A stretch of 47,356 nucleotides of DNA from Mycobacterium sp. 1465703.0 (GTDB lineage: Bacteria > Actinomycetota > Actinomycetes > Mycobacteriales > Mycobacteriaceae), in NCBI RefSeq assembly GCF_001672975.1, contig NZ_LZKU01000215.1, positions 1 to 47,356 of the forward strand. The letters are read 5' to 3'. A model generated the notes under the pieces. The model made no database searches and was not told the DNA's origin. It worked only from the letters and a program-made list of their open reading frames with translations. Shown piece by piece: positions 1 through 11,400 of the stretch (the first letter of the stretch is position 1; each line of letters begins with the position of its first letter). The position numbers and the translations under genes were made by a program.

Positions 1-311
1 CACTGGTAATGATTTTCGGTGATCTACTCGGCCGGGAAAACGTCGGAGTCGACGATGACTTCTTCGCGCTCGGCGGCGATTCGGTGCTGGCCACCCAGGC
101 GGTGGGGCGGATTCGGGCGTGGCTGGATGCACCGGACATCATGGTCGCCGACATCTTCGCCAACCGAACCGTGTCGGCGCTGGCCACGGTGCTCAGTGCC
201 GCCGAGCGCGACCCGGGCCGCCTCGACCAGGTCGCCGAGCTGTATCTGGAGGTTATCGGCATGGATGCCGAGTCGGTTTTGGCGTCCTCTCAGCAACCCA
301 CGAAATCGTAA
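1..311 (+). CDS. mbtB: Phenyloxazoline synthase MbtB, C-terminal PCP end (partial)
   Basis: This is the 3' end of a nonribosomal peptide synthetase gene whose 5' part lies outside the window. The visible residues form a peptidyl carrier domain with the phosphopantetheine motif LGGDSV (Ser codon at 81-83), followed by a short tail and a TAA stop. Its place directly before mbtC-mbtH identifies it as MbtB, which joins salicylate to Ser/Thr and cyclises the product to the phenyloxazoline of mycobactin. The frame is open from base 3. In M. tuberculosis, as I recall, MbtB carries a fused C-terminal thioesterase. Here the gene stops after the PCP and the thioesterase starts 8 nt later as a separate gene. 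Confidence 0.85.
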   Translation, partial: LVMIFGDLLGRENVGVDDDFFALGGDSVLATQAVGRIRAWLDAPDIMVADIFANRTVSALATVLSAAERDPGRLDQVAELYLEVIGMDAESVLASSQQPTKS

Positions 312-319
312 ACAGCACA

Positions 320-1081
320 ATGACATTGAATAATCTTATCGCCGTGTCTGCCACGTTCCCATCCTGGATCAAACTGACCCCGGGCCGCCACAACGGGTCA
401 TCCACCGGCGCCATCGTGATCTTTCCGCATGCCGGCGCGGCCGCGACAAGCTACCGGATACTGGCAGCCGCGCTGGCCGCCGGCGCCGATACCTACATCG
501 TGCAATACCCGCAGCGGGCCGACCGCCTCAGCGAACCCGCTCACGACAGCGTGCACGACCTTGCCGTCAGCCTGTTTCGGTCCGCACCATGGCCCAGCGT
601 CGCGCCACTGCAGTTGTTCGGGCACAGCATGGGCGCGGTGGTCGCCTTCGAATTCGCCCGGGTCGCCGAAATGCACGGTGCTGCCGTGCACAAGCTCTGG
701 GTATCGGCGGGCCCGCCGCCATGCGTCGTCGCCGACATGCCCGAACTGCCGACCAGTGACGACGGCTTGCTGGCCGATATCGCCGACTTGGGTGGTACCG
801 ACCCCGAACTGCTGGCCGACGAAGAGTTCTCCGAATTGCTGACCACCGCGGTGCGCGCCGACTACCAGGCCTTCAACGGGTATGAGCCCAGCCCGGATGT
901 TCGGATCGGTGCCGACATTCACGTGCTGGGTGGCCGTGATGACCACCGCATCGCGACCGGTGTGCTCCGGCAGTGGCAAAAGCACACCGCCGGGTCCTTT
1001 GCCATGTCGTTGTATGACGGCGGGCACTTCTACGTCTATGACCATGTCGAAGCGATCGCCGCGCAGGTGAATGCCGGGTGA
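320..1081 (+). CDS. mbtT: Stand-alone type II thioesterase of the mycobactin cluster (MbtT-like)
   Basis: This 253-residue alpha/beta hydrolase resembles GrsT-type thioesterases. It has the nucleophile elbow GHSMG (Ser103), an early PHAGAAATSY stretch typical of type II thioesterases, a downstream GGRDD segment that can supply the acid, and GGHFYV that can supply the His. The ATG at 320 starts 8 nt after the mbtB stop, and the stop at 1079-1081 overlaps the GTG start of mbtC, so it is read in the same operon. The likely role is to edit misprimed carrier domains or release intermediates of mycobactin assembly. The name mbtT is used for such genes in other mycobacteria, from memory. The enzyme class is secure; its exact step is inferred. 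Confidence 0.85.
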   Translation: MTLNNLIAVSATFPSWIKLTPGRHNGSSTGAIVIFPHAGAAATSYRILAAALAAGADTYIVQYPQRADRLSEPAHDSVHDLAVSLFRSAPWPSVAPLQLFGHSMGAVVAFEFARVAEMHGAAVHKLWVSAGPPPCVVADMPELPTSDDGLLADIADLGGTDPELLADEEFSELLTTAVRADYQAFNGYEPSPDVRIGADIHVLGGRDDHRIATGVLRQWQKHTAGSFAMSLYDGGHFYVYDHVEAIAAQVNAG

Positions 1082-2406
1082 TATCAATGCCTGACGACCG
1101 GGTCGACGCCGAGCGTGCCGACCCGGTGGTGATCGTGGGGATGGGTGTGGAGGCACCCGGTGGGATCGAAACCGCCGAGGATTACTGGGATCTGTTGGCG
1201 CACGGCCGTGAGGCGCTGGGTCCGTTTCCCACCGACCGCGGCTGGGCAGTGCGCGAACTGCTCGCCGGATCGCGCCGTAACGGCTTCAAAGAGATTCATG
1301 ACCGTGGTGGTTTCCTCACCGGGGCAACCACATTCGACCCGGAATTCTTCGGCATCTCACCCCGTGAGGCCGTCGTGATGGATCCCCAGCAGCGGGTCGC
1401 GCTTCGCGTGGCGTGGCGCGCGTGTGAGAACAGTGGCATCAACCCCGACGACCTGGCCGGCCACGATGTGGGCTGCTTTGTCGGCGCCTCTGCCACCGGC
1501 TATGGCCCGGAGATGGCCCAATTCTCGGAACACAGCGGTCATCTGCTGGCCGGCACCGCACTCAGCGTGATTTCGGGCCGGATCGCTTACACGCTCGGGC
1601 TGACGGGTCCGGCGCTGACCCTGGATTCCTCGTGCGCGTCCGCGTTGGTGGCGTTCCACGTCGCGGTGCGCTCCCTGCAAAACGATGACTGTGATCTGGC
1701 CATAGCGGGTGGGGTCAACGTGCTGGGCTCACCGGGCTTCTTCGTCGAGTTCTCCAAACAACACGCGCTCTCCGATGACGGCTACTGTCGTCCCTACAGC
1801 GCGCAGGCCAGCGGAACCGTCTGGGCGGAGGGAGCGGCAATGTTTGTGCTGCAACGCAAATCGTCCGCGCTGCGCGCCGGCCGGCAGATCGTGGCCGAGG
1901 TGCGGGCCACCGCGATGAATCAGGACGGGCGCAGCGCCGGTCTGAGCGCGCCCAGCGGCGATGCCCAGATCCGGCTGTTCCAACGGGCCATCAACCAAGC
2001 CGGGATCAAGCCCGCCGAGGTAGGAATGATCGAGGGGCACGGTACCGGTACCCGACTCGGTGACCGAACCGAATTACGCTCGCTGGCCCAGACTTACGGC
2101 GAGACCGAGCCCGATGCCGGAGCGCTGCTGGGTTCGGTGAAATCCAACGTGGGCCACTCTTTGGCTGCCGCCGGAGCCCTGGGGCTGGCCAAGGTGCTGG
2201 TCTCCGCCGAACACGGCGCCGTCCCGCCGACCCTGCACGCCAGTGAAGCCAGTCCCGAAATCGAATGGGACAGACAAGGGTTGCGGCTAGCGCAGACCTT
2301 GACGCCGTGGCCGGCCATCGACGGGCATCGCACTGCCGCAGCCTCGGCGTTCGGGATCGCCGGCACCAACGCACATCTGATCGTCTCGGTGCCCGAGGTC
2401 GCGTGA
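1078..2406 (+). CDS. mbtC: Mycobactin polyketide synthase, ketosynthase subunit MbtC
   Basis: This 442-residue protein is a free-standing beta-ketoacyl synthase. The catalytic Cys186 lies in DSSCAS, and the two His residues lie in GHGTGT (His321) and NVGH (His360). It should condense the acyl units that give the 3-hydroxybutyrate-type linker of mycobactin, working with the AT-KR-ACP protein MbtD encoded next. The start may be GTG 1078, overlapping the stop of the thioesterase gene, or ATG 1087. I list the longer form. Its stop shares bases with the ATG of mbtD, which points to coupled translation and equal amounts of the two halves of this split PKS module. The length is close to the M. tuberculosis protein. 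Confidence 0.95.
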   Translation: MISMPDDRVDAERADPVVIVGMGVEAPGGIETAEDYWDLLAHGREALGPFPTDRGWAVRELLAGSRRNGFKEIHDRGGFLTGATTFDPEFFGISPREAVVMDPQQRVALRVAWRACENSGINPDDLAGHDVGCFVGASATGYGPEMAQFSEHSGHLLAGTALSVISGRIAYTLGLTGPALTLDSSCASALVAFHVAVRSLQNDDCDLAIAGGVNVLGSPGFFVEFSKQHALSDDGYCRPYSAQASGTVWAEGAAMFVLQRKSSALRAGRQIVAEVRATAMNQDGRSAGLSAPSGDAQIRLFQRAINQAGIKPAEVGMIEGHGTGTRLGDRTELRSLAQTYGETEPDAGALLGSVKSNVGHSLAAAGALGLAKVLVSAEHGAVPPTLHASEASPEIEWDRQGLRLAQTLTPWPAIDGHRTAAASAFGIAGTNAHLIVSVPEVA

Positions 2407-5400
2407 TGCTTACCCATCGGCTGCCAGACGGGCGCATCCCGGTACTGCTCAGTGCGCACGACCCGGAGCTGATCCGCCGCGATGCCGCGGCGATCACCGA
2501 TTACCTGGGCCGCGTCGATGATTCGGCGGACATGACCGCCGCGGTCGCCGCCACCCTGCTGCGGTTGCGCAGGGTGCGACGGCACCGGGCGGTGGTACGA
2601 GCGGCATGCAGCGCGGAACTCGTCGCGGGATTGTCCGCGATCGCACGTGGCGAGGAGCACGAGCTGGTCACGTACTCCGCGGCGACAACGCCGCCGCGCA
2701 TCGCATTCGTGTTTGCGGGCCAGGGCAGTCAATGGCAGGCGATGGGAACCGATGCCTACCGGACGTTGCCGGCCTACCGCGAAGCGGCCGACCGGTGCGC
2801 GCAGGCGTTCGCCGCCGCCGGATTCCCTTCTCCACTGCCATATCTGGTGGGGGAGGAAGAGCAGAGCTGGTCACGCCCCGAGATACAGGGAGCGCAGTTC
2901 ACCCACGCGGTGAGTCTGGCCGAAGCATGGCGCTGCTATGGGGTGCGGCCCGATATCACTATTGGCCACAGCCTCGGCGAGGTGGCGGCGGCCTATGTGG
3001 CGGCGACGATTTCATTGCCGGATGCGGTCGCTTTGGTGGTTGCGCGCGCCACCGTTGTCGACCAGCTTTCCGGCCGCTATGCGATGGCGGTGCTCGGAAC
3101 CGGCCTCGACGTCGCGGAGTCGCTGCTGGCCGAGACACCCGGCTGGCTGGAAGTTTCGGCCGTCAACGGGCCGTTGTCCACCGTGGTCGCCGGCGATCAC
3201 GAAGCAGTAGCCGCCGCGGTCGTGCTGGCCCAACAGCGCGGCATCTTCAGCCAGCAGTTGGCCGTCGACTATCCCGGCCACACCAGTGCACTCCGACCGT
3301 TGCGTGCGCGCCTGGCTGAGCTGACGCCGAAATCGGCTTTCCGGGACGGCCCGGTGAGGTTCATCGGCTCCACGCTGGGCACCGAGTTGGGCGATGCAAC
3401 CGACTTCTCTCAGTACTGGTATGAAAACCTCTGTGGCACAGTGAGGTTTGATCTCGCCGTGCAGTATGCCCGCGGCTGCGGGGCTGACACTTTCGTCGAG
3501 CTCTCGGCGCACCCGTCCTTGCTCTACCCGCTGGGCGGCGTCGTCGACGACGACTCGACCGTCATCGTCGGCTCGGGGCACCGTGACCGATCCATCGCCG
3601 ATTCGCTGTCGGCGGGCATCACCGCCATCGCGACCGCCGACCCCGGATGCAAGTGGACCAACGCCGTCCCGCCGGCCAATCGCCCCGTGCTGCGGGGATT
3701 CCCGAACGCGCCGATGCGGGCGGTGCACCTGTGGGCGGCACCGGAACGAATGATCGAAGCGGGGCCGACGCCCACCGTGGCCGTCGAGGGTTGGCAGCCC
3801 ACCACGTCTCCGGTCGCAGCGAACACAACGACGCGCGACATCGGTTTCTTCGGTGCGGACGCAATGACCAGCCGACTGGTTGACGCGGTTGCGGCACACG
3901 GCGGCTGCCGAGCGGTGCCGCCGCGCGAGGCGGAAATCCTGGTCATCGCCGCCCCAGCACTCGACCAGCTCGACGCCATCGCCGCGATCGAGCAGATCGC
4001 CGGCCGGCCCGATGCGGGGCTGCCCGACTACCCCGCCCTCATCGGCCCACGATGCCGGTCCGTGTGGTTGCTCACCGCCGGTGCCGAACACGTGGCGCGG
4101 GATACCTGCAGTGTCTCGCCGGCGCAGGCTGCGCTGGCGGCAATGCATCGCAGCGTCGGCTTCGAATTCGCGGAACAGGCGTTCGGACACCTAGACCTGA
4201 GCGACCGAGATGTCGATGCCGCCACGGCACAAGCCGCGGTCGACGTGCTGCTCGGTCAGGCGGCCGAGGTCGCATTGCGCGGCGGTGGATCGCCGCGACG
4301 CCACATCCGGACGTTCAGGGCGTGCCGCGAATCGGCCACCCCGCGCCCCCTCGATGCCACCACGCTGGACGATGTGGTGATCACCGGCGGTAACGGAGCC
4401 ATCGGATTGCAGTACGCGCGGTACTGCCTGCAACGCGGGGCCCGGATCGTCACCCTGTTGAGCCGCAACGGTGTTGATCCGGCCGTACTGCATGAGCTCG
4501 CCGGGAGATATGACGCCCAGCTGCGTGCCCCGCAGTGCGATATCACCGATCACGTCGCGCTGTCCGCGGTCGCCGCCGAATATGGCGGCAGCGGCGCGTC
4601 CTTGCTGATTCACACCGCGGGCATCGCGCAGGCGCGCTCGCGTTCGGATCTCACCGGTGCGGATGTGGCGGCGGTCTGCGCTGCCAAGGTCCGCGGGTTG
4701 GCATCGATGGCCGATGTATGGCCGCTGCGGCCGGACTGCCGAATCCTGGCCTGCTCCTCGGTATTCGGGGTGTGGGGCGGGTATAGCCACGCGGCATACG
4801 CAGCATCCAACCGGATGCTGGACGTGCTGGCCGCCCAGCTGCGTGCCAAAGGCCGTGACTGCACGGCGATCCGGTGGGGGCTGTGGCAAGGCGCCGGGGT
4901 AGTAGTGGGCAACGAGATCACCCGCACCGAACGCTCGGGTTTGATGGCGATGGATCCGGGTCAGGCGATCGAAGCCAGTCTGTACCGCTACGACGGCGAT
5001 CCGCTGATTTTCGACGCGGACTTCGAGCGGCTCCAGGTGTTCTTCGAAAGTCAGGGCATGACAATGCCGTTCAGTGTTTCGCACGCCGGCGGTGCCGGTG
5101 GCGGGGCGGAAACCGATGAGTCCGTTGCGAAGCCACTTGCCGAAATCGTTCGCGCCGAATTGGCCGCGACGCTGCATTTGGGGGATTCGCTATCGATTGA
5201 CCCGGGCACGCCGCTCATCGACTTGGGCGTTGACTCGTTGCTCGCACTGGATTTACGTAAGCGGTTGCGCCGTGCGGTGGGAAACTCGGTTCCGGTGGCT
5301 CGCATGCTCGGCGGCATCACACTGAATGAGCTGGTCGAAGCGTTGCAGGCCGACTCAGCCGATGGGCCAGCGGCGCCACCGGCACTCGAGCGCATCGGGG

Positions 5401-5456
5401 CTGCAAACGGTGCGCAACACTCCTCGCTCACGATGCTCGAAAGGTTAGATTCCTAG
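2406..5456 (+). CDS. mbtD: Mycobactin polyketide synthase MbtD (AT-KR-ACP)
   Basis: This 1016-residue protein completes the split PKS module begun by MbtC. In order it has an acyltransferase with GHSLGE (Ser189), a ketoreductase with the nucleotide-binding motif TGGNGAIG near residue 660 and a Ser/Tyr/Asn active-site stretch (SSVFG...YAASN), and a C-terminal carrier with GVDSLL (Ser944). It has no dehydratase, so it should give a 3-hydroxyacyl thioester, as needed for the ester-forming unit of mycobactin. The start is ATG 2406, sharing its A with the mbtC stop (ATGA-type overlap). An upstream in-frame extension to 2265 would overlap mbtC heavily and is not likely. A single base separates its stop from mbtE. 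Confidence 0.95.
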   Translation: MLTHRLPDGRIPVLLSAHDPELIRRDAAAITDYLGRVDDSADMTAAVAATLLRLRRVRRHRAVVRAACSAELVAGLSAIARGEEHELVTYSAATTPPRIAFVFAGQGSQWQAMGTDAYRTLPAYREAADRCAQAFAAAGFPSPLPYLVGEEEQSWSRPEIQGAQFTHAVSLAEAWRCYGVRPDITIGHSLGEVAAAYVAATISLPDAVALVVARATVVDQLSGRYAMAVLGTGLDVAESLLAETPGWLEVSAVNGPLSTVVAGDHEAVAAAVVLAQQRGIFSQQLAVDYPGHTSALRPLRARLAELTPKSAFRDGPVRFIGSTLGTELGDATDFSQYWYENLCGTVRFDLAVQYARGCGADTFVELSAHPSLLYPLGGVVDDDSTVIVGSGHRDRSIADSLSAGITAIATADPGCKWTNAVPPANRPVLRGFPNAPMRAVHLWAAPERMIEAGPTPTVAVEGWQPTTSPVAANTTTRDIGFFGADAMTSRLVDAVAAHGGCRAVPPREAEILVIAAPALDQLDAIAAIEQIAGRPDAGLPDYPALIGPRCRSVWLLTAGAEHVARDTCSVSPAQAALAAMHRSVGFEFAEQAFGHLDLSDRDVDAATAQAAVDVLLGQAAEVALRGGGSPRRHIRTFRACRESATPRPLDATTLDDVVITGGNGAIGLQYARYCLQRGARIVTLLSRNGVDPAVLHELAGRYDAQLRAPQCDITDHVALSAVAAEYGGSGASLLIHTAGIAQARSRSDLTGADVAAVCAAKVRGLASMADVWPLRPDCRILACSSVFGVWGGYSHAAYAASNRMLDVLAAQLRAKGRDCTAIRWGLWQGAGVVVGNEITRTERSGLMAMDPGQAIEASLYRYDGDPLIFDADFERLQVFFESQGMTMPFSVSHAGGAGGGAETDESVAKPLAEIVRAELAATLHLGDSLSIDPGTPLIDLGVDSLLALDLRKRLRRAVGNSVPVARMLGGITLNELVEALQADSADGPAAPPALERIGAANGAQHSSLTMLERLDS

Positions 5457-5457
5457 C

Positions 5458-8400
5458 GTGAAAGACACCACCAGCGCCGACGCCCGTCTCGACGATGAGC
5501 GCTTGGAATTATTGCGCCGCAAGCTCGCTGAACGCGGCCTGACCCGGCCGACTGGTGGCGCGGCCGTGGCAACCTCTGACGAGCCGCGTATGTCAGTCGG
5601 TCAGCACCGAATGTGGTTCGTGCAGTCGGTTGATACCGACAGCGCTCTGCTCAACATCTGCGTTTCCTACCGCGTGACCGGAACCGTCGACGCCGCACGG
5701 CTGCATCACGCGGTCGATGCCGTCGCCGCGCGACATCCCGTTCTGCACACGACCTATGACACCACCGCCGATGGCGACCCGCGTCCGGTGCTCCGCAGGG
5801 ATCTGCGACCCGACTGGGCCGAACACGACCTGACCGGGCTCACCGATCAGGCCCGTCGCTTGCGCCTGCGCGTGCTGGCGCAGCGGGACTTTGGCCGACC
5901 ATTCGACCTGAGTAAGGATTCGCCGCTGCGAGTCGCATTGGCGCACTTGGCCGCCGATGAACTGATGCTGCTGATCACCGCCCATCACATTGCCTGGGAC
6001 GACGGTTCTTGGGCACCGTTTTTCACCGATCTGACTCGCGCGTACACCGACCCGGACGGCTTCGCCGCCGGGCCGGTGCTGCCGGCCTTTTCCGCGGACC
6101 CGACCGCAATTCCTCAGGCGGACCTGGACTACTGGCGACCGCTGATGGTCAACCTTCCGGAGCCACTCGAGCTTCCCGGCGCCAACGGCTCGGTGGTGCC
6201 CACTACCTGGCGCGCTGAGCGCGCATCCGCGCAGTTGCCGGTTGACATCGTCGATCGCGCCGCCGCGCTGGGCCGCGAGACGGGCGCCACCACGTACATG
6301 GTGTTGCTGGCCGCGTTCGGCGCACTGGTGCACCGCTACACCCAGTCGACCGACTTCCTGGTTGCTGTGCCGGTGCTGAACCGCGGAGTCGGAACCGAAG
6401 ACGTCATCGGGTACTACGGCAATACCGTCGTGACCCGGCTGCAACCCCAGTCACACCAGACGTTCCGTGAACTGCTGGCCCAAACCCGGGACGGTGCGAT
6501 GGGCGCTTTCGCTCATTCGCGTGCCAACCTGGATTGGCTGGTGCGCGAAGCGAACCCGGACCGCCGGCACGGCGCGGACCGAATGACCCGGGTGAGCTTC
6601 GGCCAGCGTGAGTCCGCTGGCGCCGGGTTCTGCCCGCCGGGCGTGCACTGCGAGCGCGGTGAGCTGCGCGGGGATTTCAACCAGCTGCCGCTGAGTCTGA
6701 TGGTTGAGCTGAACCGTACGCCGGATGGCTCCGGCGAGGGCCTGGTGGAAGCCGAATATCTGGTCGAGGTGCTGGATCAGCAGTTGGTGGAGCAATTGCT
6801 GCGCCACTATGCCGCCCTGCTGGACAGCGTGCTGTCCAACCCCGACGCGAAGCTGTCGGCCTGCTCGTTGATGCGCGAAGACGAGGCCGAGTGGCTGCGC
6901 GCTGTGTCGACCGGCGAAGAATTCGTCACTCCGGCCAGCACGTTGCCCGAGCTGGTCGGCCGGAGGGCGGCGCTGACGCCCGATGCCGTCGCCGTCGTCT
7001 ACGAGGGCCGCGCCTACACCTACCGCGAAATCGACCAAGAGTCGAACCGGTTGGCGCACTGGCTCATTGAACAAGGCATCGGCACCGAGGATCGCGTTGC
7101 GGTGCTGCTGGACAAGTCCCCCGAATTGGTCATCACGGCGCTCGGGGTGCTCAAGGCGGGCGGCGTATACCTGCCGGTGGATCCGACCTATCCCGAGGAC
7201 CGGCTGAGCTTCATTCTGGGGGACGCCGACGCCAAACTTGTGCTGCGCGAACCCGTTACCGACATTGCGCAGTATCCCGGTACCGCGCCCGCCGAGTTGG
7301 TCCGACCGCTGAGCCCGCAGAACACCGCGTACCTGATCTACACCTCGGGTTCGACCGGGTTGCCCAAAGGCGTACCGGTGCCCCACGCACCAATTGCCGA
7401 GTACTTCGTGTGGTTCGGCGACGAGTACCGGATCGACGACACCGATCGGCTGCTGCAGGTAGCATCGCCCAGCTTCGACGTGTCGATGGGCGAGATCTTC
7501 GGCACCTTGATCATGGGTGCCCGGTTGGTGATTCCGCGGCCCGACGGGCTGCGCGACATCGGCTATCTGACCGAACTGCTGGCCCGTGAAGGCATTACGT
7601 CGATGCACTTCGTGCCGTCGCTGCTGGGGCTCTTTCTGTCGCTGCCCGGCGTGAGCCAATGGCGCACCCTGCGACGCGTGCCCATCGGCGGCGAAGCGCT
7701 GCCCGGCGAGATCGCCGACAAGTTTCACGCCACCTTCGACGCGTCGCTGTACAACTTCTACGGACCGACCGAGACGGTCGTCAACTGCACCAGCTACCCG
7801 GTGGAGGGTACCCAGGGTACTCGGGTGGTGCCGATCGGCCGGCCCAAGATCAACACGCAGGTGTACCTGCTCGACAATGCGCTGCAGCCGGTCCCCATCG
7901 GGGTGATCGGTGAAATCTACATCGCGGGAACACATGTCGCACACGGATATCACCGCAGGCCGCAGTTGACGGCCGAGCGCTTCGTCGCCGACCCGTTCAC
8001 ATCGGGTGGCCGCATGTACCGCTCCGGTGACCTGGCCCGCCGCAACGCCGAGGGCGACATCGAATTCGTCGGCCGCGCCGACGAGCAGGTGAAGATTCGC
8101 GGCTTCCGCATCGAGTTGGGTGAAATCGCCGCCGCCATCTCGGTCGACCCCAGCGTCGGACAAGCGGTTGTGCTGGCCATGGACCTGCCCCAGTTGGGCA
8201 AGAGCCTGGTGGGATATGTGACGCCGGCCCAGGGCGGCGACACCGAAACGGTTGACGTCGAACGCATCCGCGCCCGGGTGGCCGCCGCACTGCCGGACTA
8301 CATGACCCCGGCCGCCTACGTGGTGCTCGACGAGATCCCGATCACCGCACACCAGAAGATCGACCGGTCCGCGCTGCCGGAGCCACAGATTGCGGCTGCC

Positions 8401-11400
8401 ACCGAATACCGCGGTCCGACGACTCCCACCGAACATCGCATCGCCCAACTGTTTTCCGGGCTGCTCGGCCACGACCGGGTGGGCGTCGACGACTCGTTCT
8501 TCGATCTGGGTGGCCACTCGCTGGTCGCCACCAAACTGGTCACCGCGATCCGCGCGGAGTGTGGTGTCGAAATCGGCATCCGGGACGTGTTCGAACTCGC
8601 CACGGTGGGCTTGTTGGCCGAGCGGGTGGACCAGCTCAGTTCGGGCGAACTGATGCAGTCGCGACTTAGGCTGAAAGCCACCGCACACGACGGGCCCATG
8701 CCGCTGTCGGCATCACAGCTGCGCAGCTGGTTCGCCTACCGCGTGGACGGGCCGAGCCGGGTCAACAACATCCCCTTTGCCGCGAAGTTGACCGGTCCGT
8801 GGGACATCGACGCGCTGATCGCCGCCGTCGGCGATGTCGTTGCCCGGCACGAAATCCTGCGCACCAGCTACGTCGAGTTGGACGGCATGCCGTATCAGCT
8901 GGTAGGCCCGGCCGACGCCGAGATTCCGGTGCGCCGCGAGGTCGGCCCCGACGACGCCTGGCTGCAGCAGCAGCTCGACGTCGAGCGGTGCCACTGCTTC
9001 GAACTGGACGCCGAATTGCCCATCCGGGTCGCGGTGCTGCGTGCGGAGAACGCCGCAGAGCATGTGCTGTCGCTGGTCGTGCACCACATCGCCTCTGACC
9101 ATTGGTCGGCCGGCGTGCTGTTCTCCGACGTGATGACGGCCTATCGCGCCCGGCGCGGCGGCGAAGAGCCGTCCTGGGCCCCGCTTCGCGTGCAGTATGC
9201 CGATTACGCGGAATGGCAGCGCACCTTCCTGGGTCTGGATTCCGATGCGAACGGCCAGGAATCAGCGATCGCCGCCGAACAGCGGGAGTACTGGACTCGA
9301 CAGCTGGCCGGGCTGCCCGAGGACACCGGGCTGCGCCCGGACTTCCCGCGCCAGCCGGTGCCCAGCGGCGACGGCGAATCCGTCGATTTCCGCATCGACT
9401 CGGCCACCCGCGACAAGCTCAACGAGGTGTGCCGCGAGCTGGGCATCACCGAATTCATGCTGCTGCAGTCGGCGGTCGCGGTGGTTCTGCACAAAGCCGG
9501 TGGCGGAGTGGACATTCCGCTGGGCACTCCGGTCGCCGGTCGCACCGAAGCCGAGTTAGACCAGCTGATCGGTTTTTTCGTCAATATCTTGGTGCTGCGC
9601 AACGACTTAGACGGCAACCCGACGCTGCGAGAACTGCTCAAGCGGGCCCGCGAGACCGCCCTGGCCGCCTACGCTCACCAGGACCTGCCGTTCGACCGGG
9701 TGGTCGACAGCGTCAGCCCGGTGCGGTCGCTGTCACGCAATCCGCTGTTCCAGGTCGTCGTGCATGTCCGAGATCACCTGTCGGCCACCCAGGTCATCGA
9801 GACCGCACCCGCCGGCAGCGCCCAGCAGGATACCGTGTGCACCTCGCTGGCCCCCGTCTTCGACATGGCGCACGCGGATTTGAGCGTCAACTTCTTCGGC
9901 ACCGACGGCTCCGACGACATCGGCTACAACTGCAATGTCATCTTCCGCACCGAGCTCTACGCCAGAACCACCATCGAGCGGCTGGCCGGGTGGCTGACCC
10001 GGGCGCTCACCGCGTTTGCCGATGATCTCGATCAGACTTTGCGTGACGTTGAGCTGATCGACGCCGGCGAACAGCGACGCATTCTGCAGGAGTGGAGCCG
10101 CGGCGAGCAGGCGCCGCATGACCGGCCGCGCACCATCCCGGAATTACTGGAGCCCAGTCGGGCGTGGGGAACCGACCGGATCGCGGTGCGCTGCGGCGAC
10201 GAGACCATCGATTACCCTACACTGCACCGCCGTTCGGACCACCTGGCCGCGCTCCTGGTCAAGAACGGAGTAGGCCCCGGGTCGTTGGTCGGGCTGTCGA
10301 CCCGGCGGAGCATCGATCTGGTGGTGGCACTGGTAGCCATCATGAAGACCGGCGCCGGTTACTTCCCCATCGACCCCGGTTATCCGCTGGCGCGAAAGCA
10401 ATTCATGCTCGACGATGTGCAGCCGCCGGTCGTGGTCGCAACCGGCGAAGCGGTGGACACCATGCCGCAGGTGTCGGGTGTCCAGCTGATCTCGCTGGAC
10501 GATCCACAGGTGCGCGCCCTGTTGGACAGCGATGACGTAAATCCGCAGCCCAGGGATTTGCCGCTACCGCATCCCGACGACCCGATGTACCTGGTGTTCA
10601 CCTCCGGGTCCACCGGTAAGCCGAAAGGTGCAGTGGGAACGCATCGCTCGATGGCGGCCCGGCTCGATTGGCAGCTGCGCCACTACCCCCCGCGAACCGA
10701 CGACGTCCGATTGGCGCAGGCTTCGATCACCTTCCTGGAAGGCGGCATGGAGATGCTGGCCGGCCTGGCGGCCGGCGCGACCATGATCCTGGCCGACGAT
10801 GCCGAGCATCGCGACCCGGAGGCAGTCGCGGACTTGATGAACCGGCATTCGGTCGCTCAGGTAACCGCGGTGCCCAGCCTGGTGTCGGCATTGGTGGACA
10901 GCCGGCCCGATGCCGTGCGCTCGCTGTCCCGGCTGGTATGCGGTGGCGAGCCGGTGAGCACTGCGCTGCTGCAGCGGCTGGCGTCGGCGTGCGCCGACGG
11001 AGACGGTGTCGGCACCGAGCTGTTGAACAACATCGGCTCCACCGAGACCTCCGGAGCGGTATCACGCGGGCGGTTGGGTCTCCCGAATCCGCTTGTGGGA
11101 AAGCCGGTTCCGGGTGCCGAGGCCTACCTGCTCGACGACGGATTGCGTCCCGTACCGGTCGGTGTGGTTGGCGAGCTGTATTACGCCGGTGACCAGTTGG
11201 CTCGCGGGTATTGGAAACGCGCGGGCCTGACCGCGTCACGGTTTGTTGCCAATCCCTATGGTGCCGAGCCGGGTTCTCGGTTGTACCGCAGTGGCGACTT
11301 GGCCCGGTGGACCGAGGACGGCCAACTGGAGTTCGTAGGGCGGTCCGATCACCAGGTGCAGGTCCGCGGTTTCCGGGTCGAGCTGGCCGAAGTCGAGGCC

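Noticed and set aside
6451..8688. A 745-codon - strand frame opposite mbtE
   Set aside because: Antisense shadow frame typical of high-GC genes. Composition and lack of motifs show it is not coding.
9102..10025. A 307-codon + frame inside mbtE as a gene
   Set aside because: It is a GC-rich shadow frame of mbtE with Arg/Gly-biased composition and no domain.
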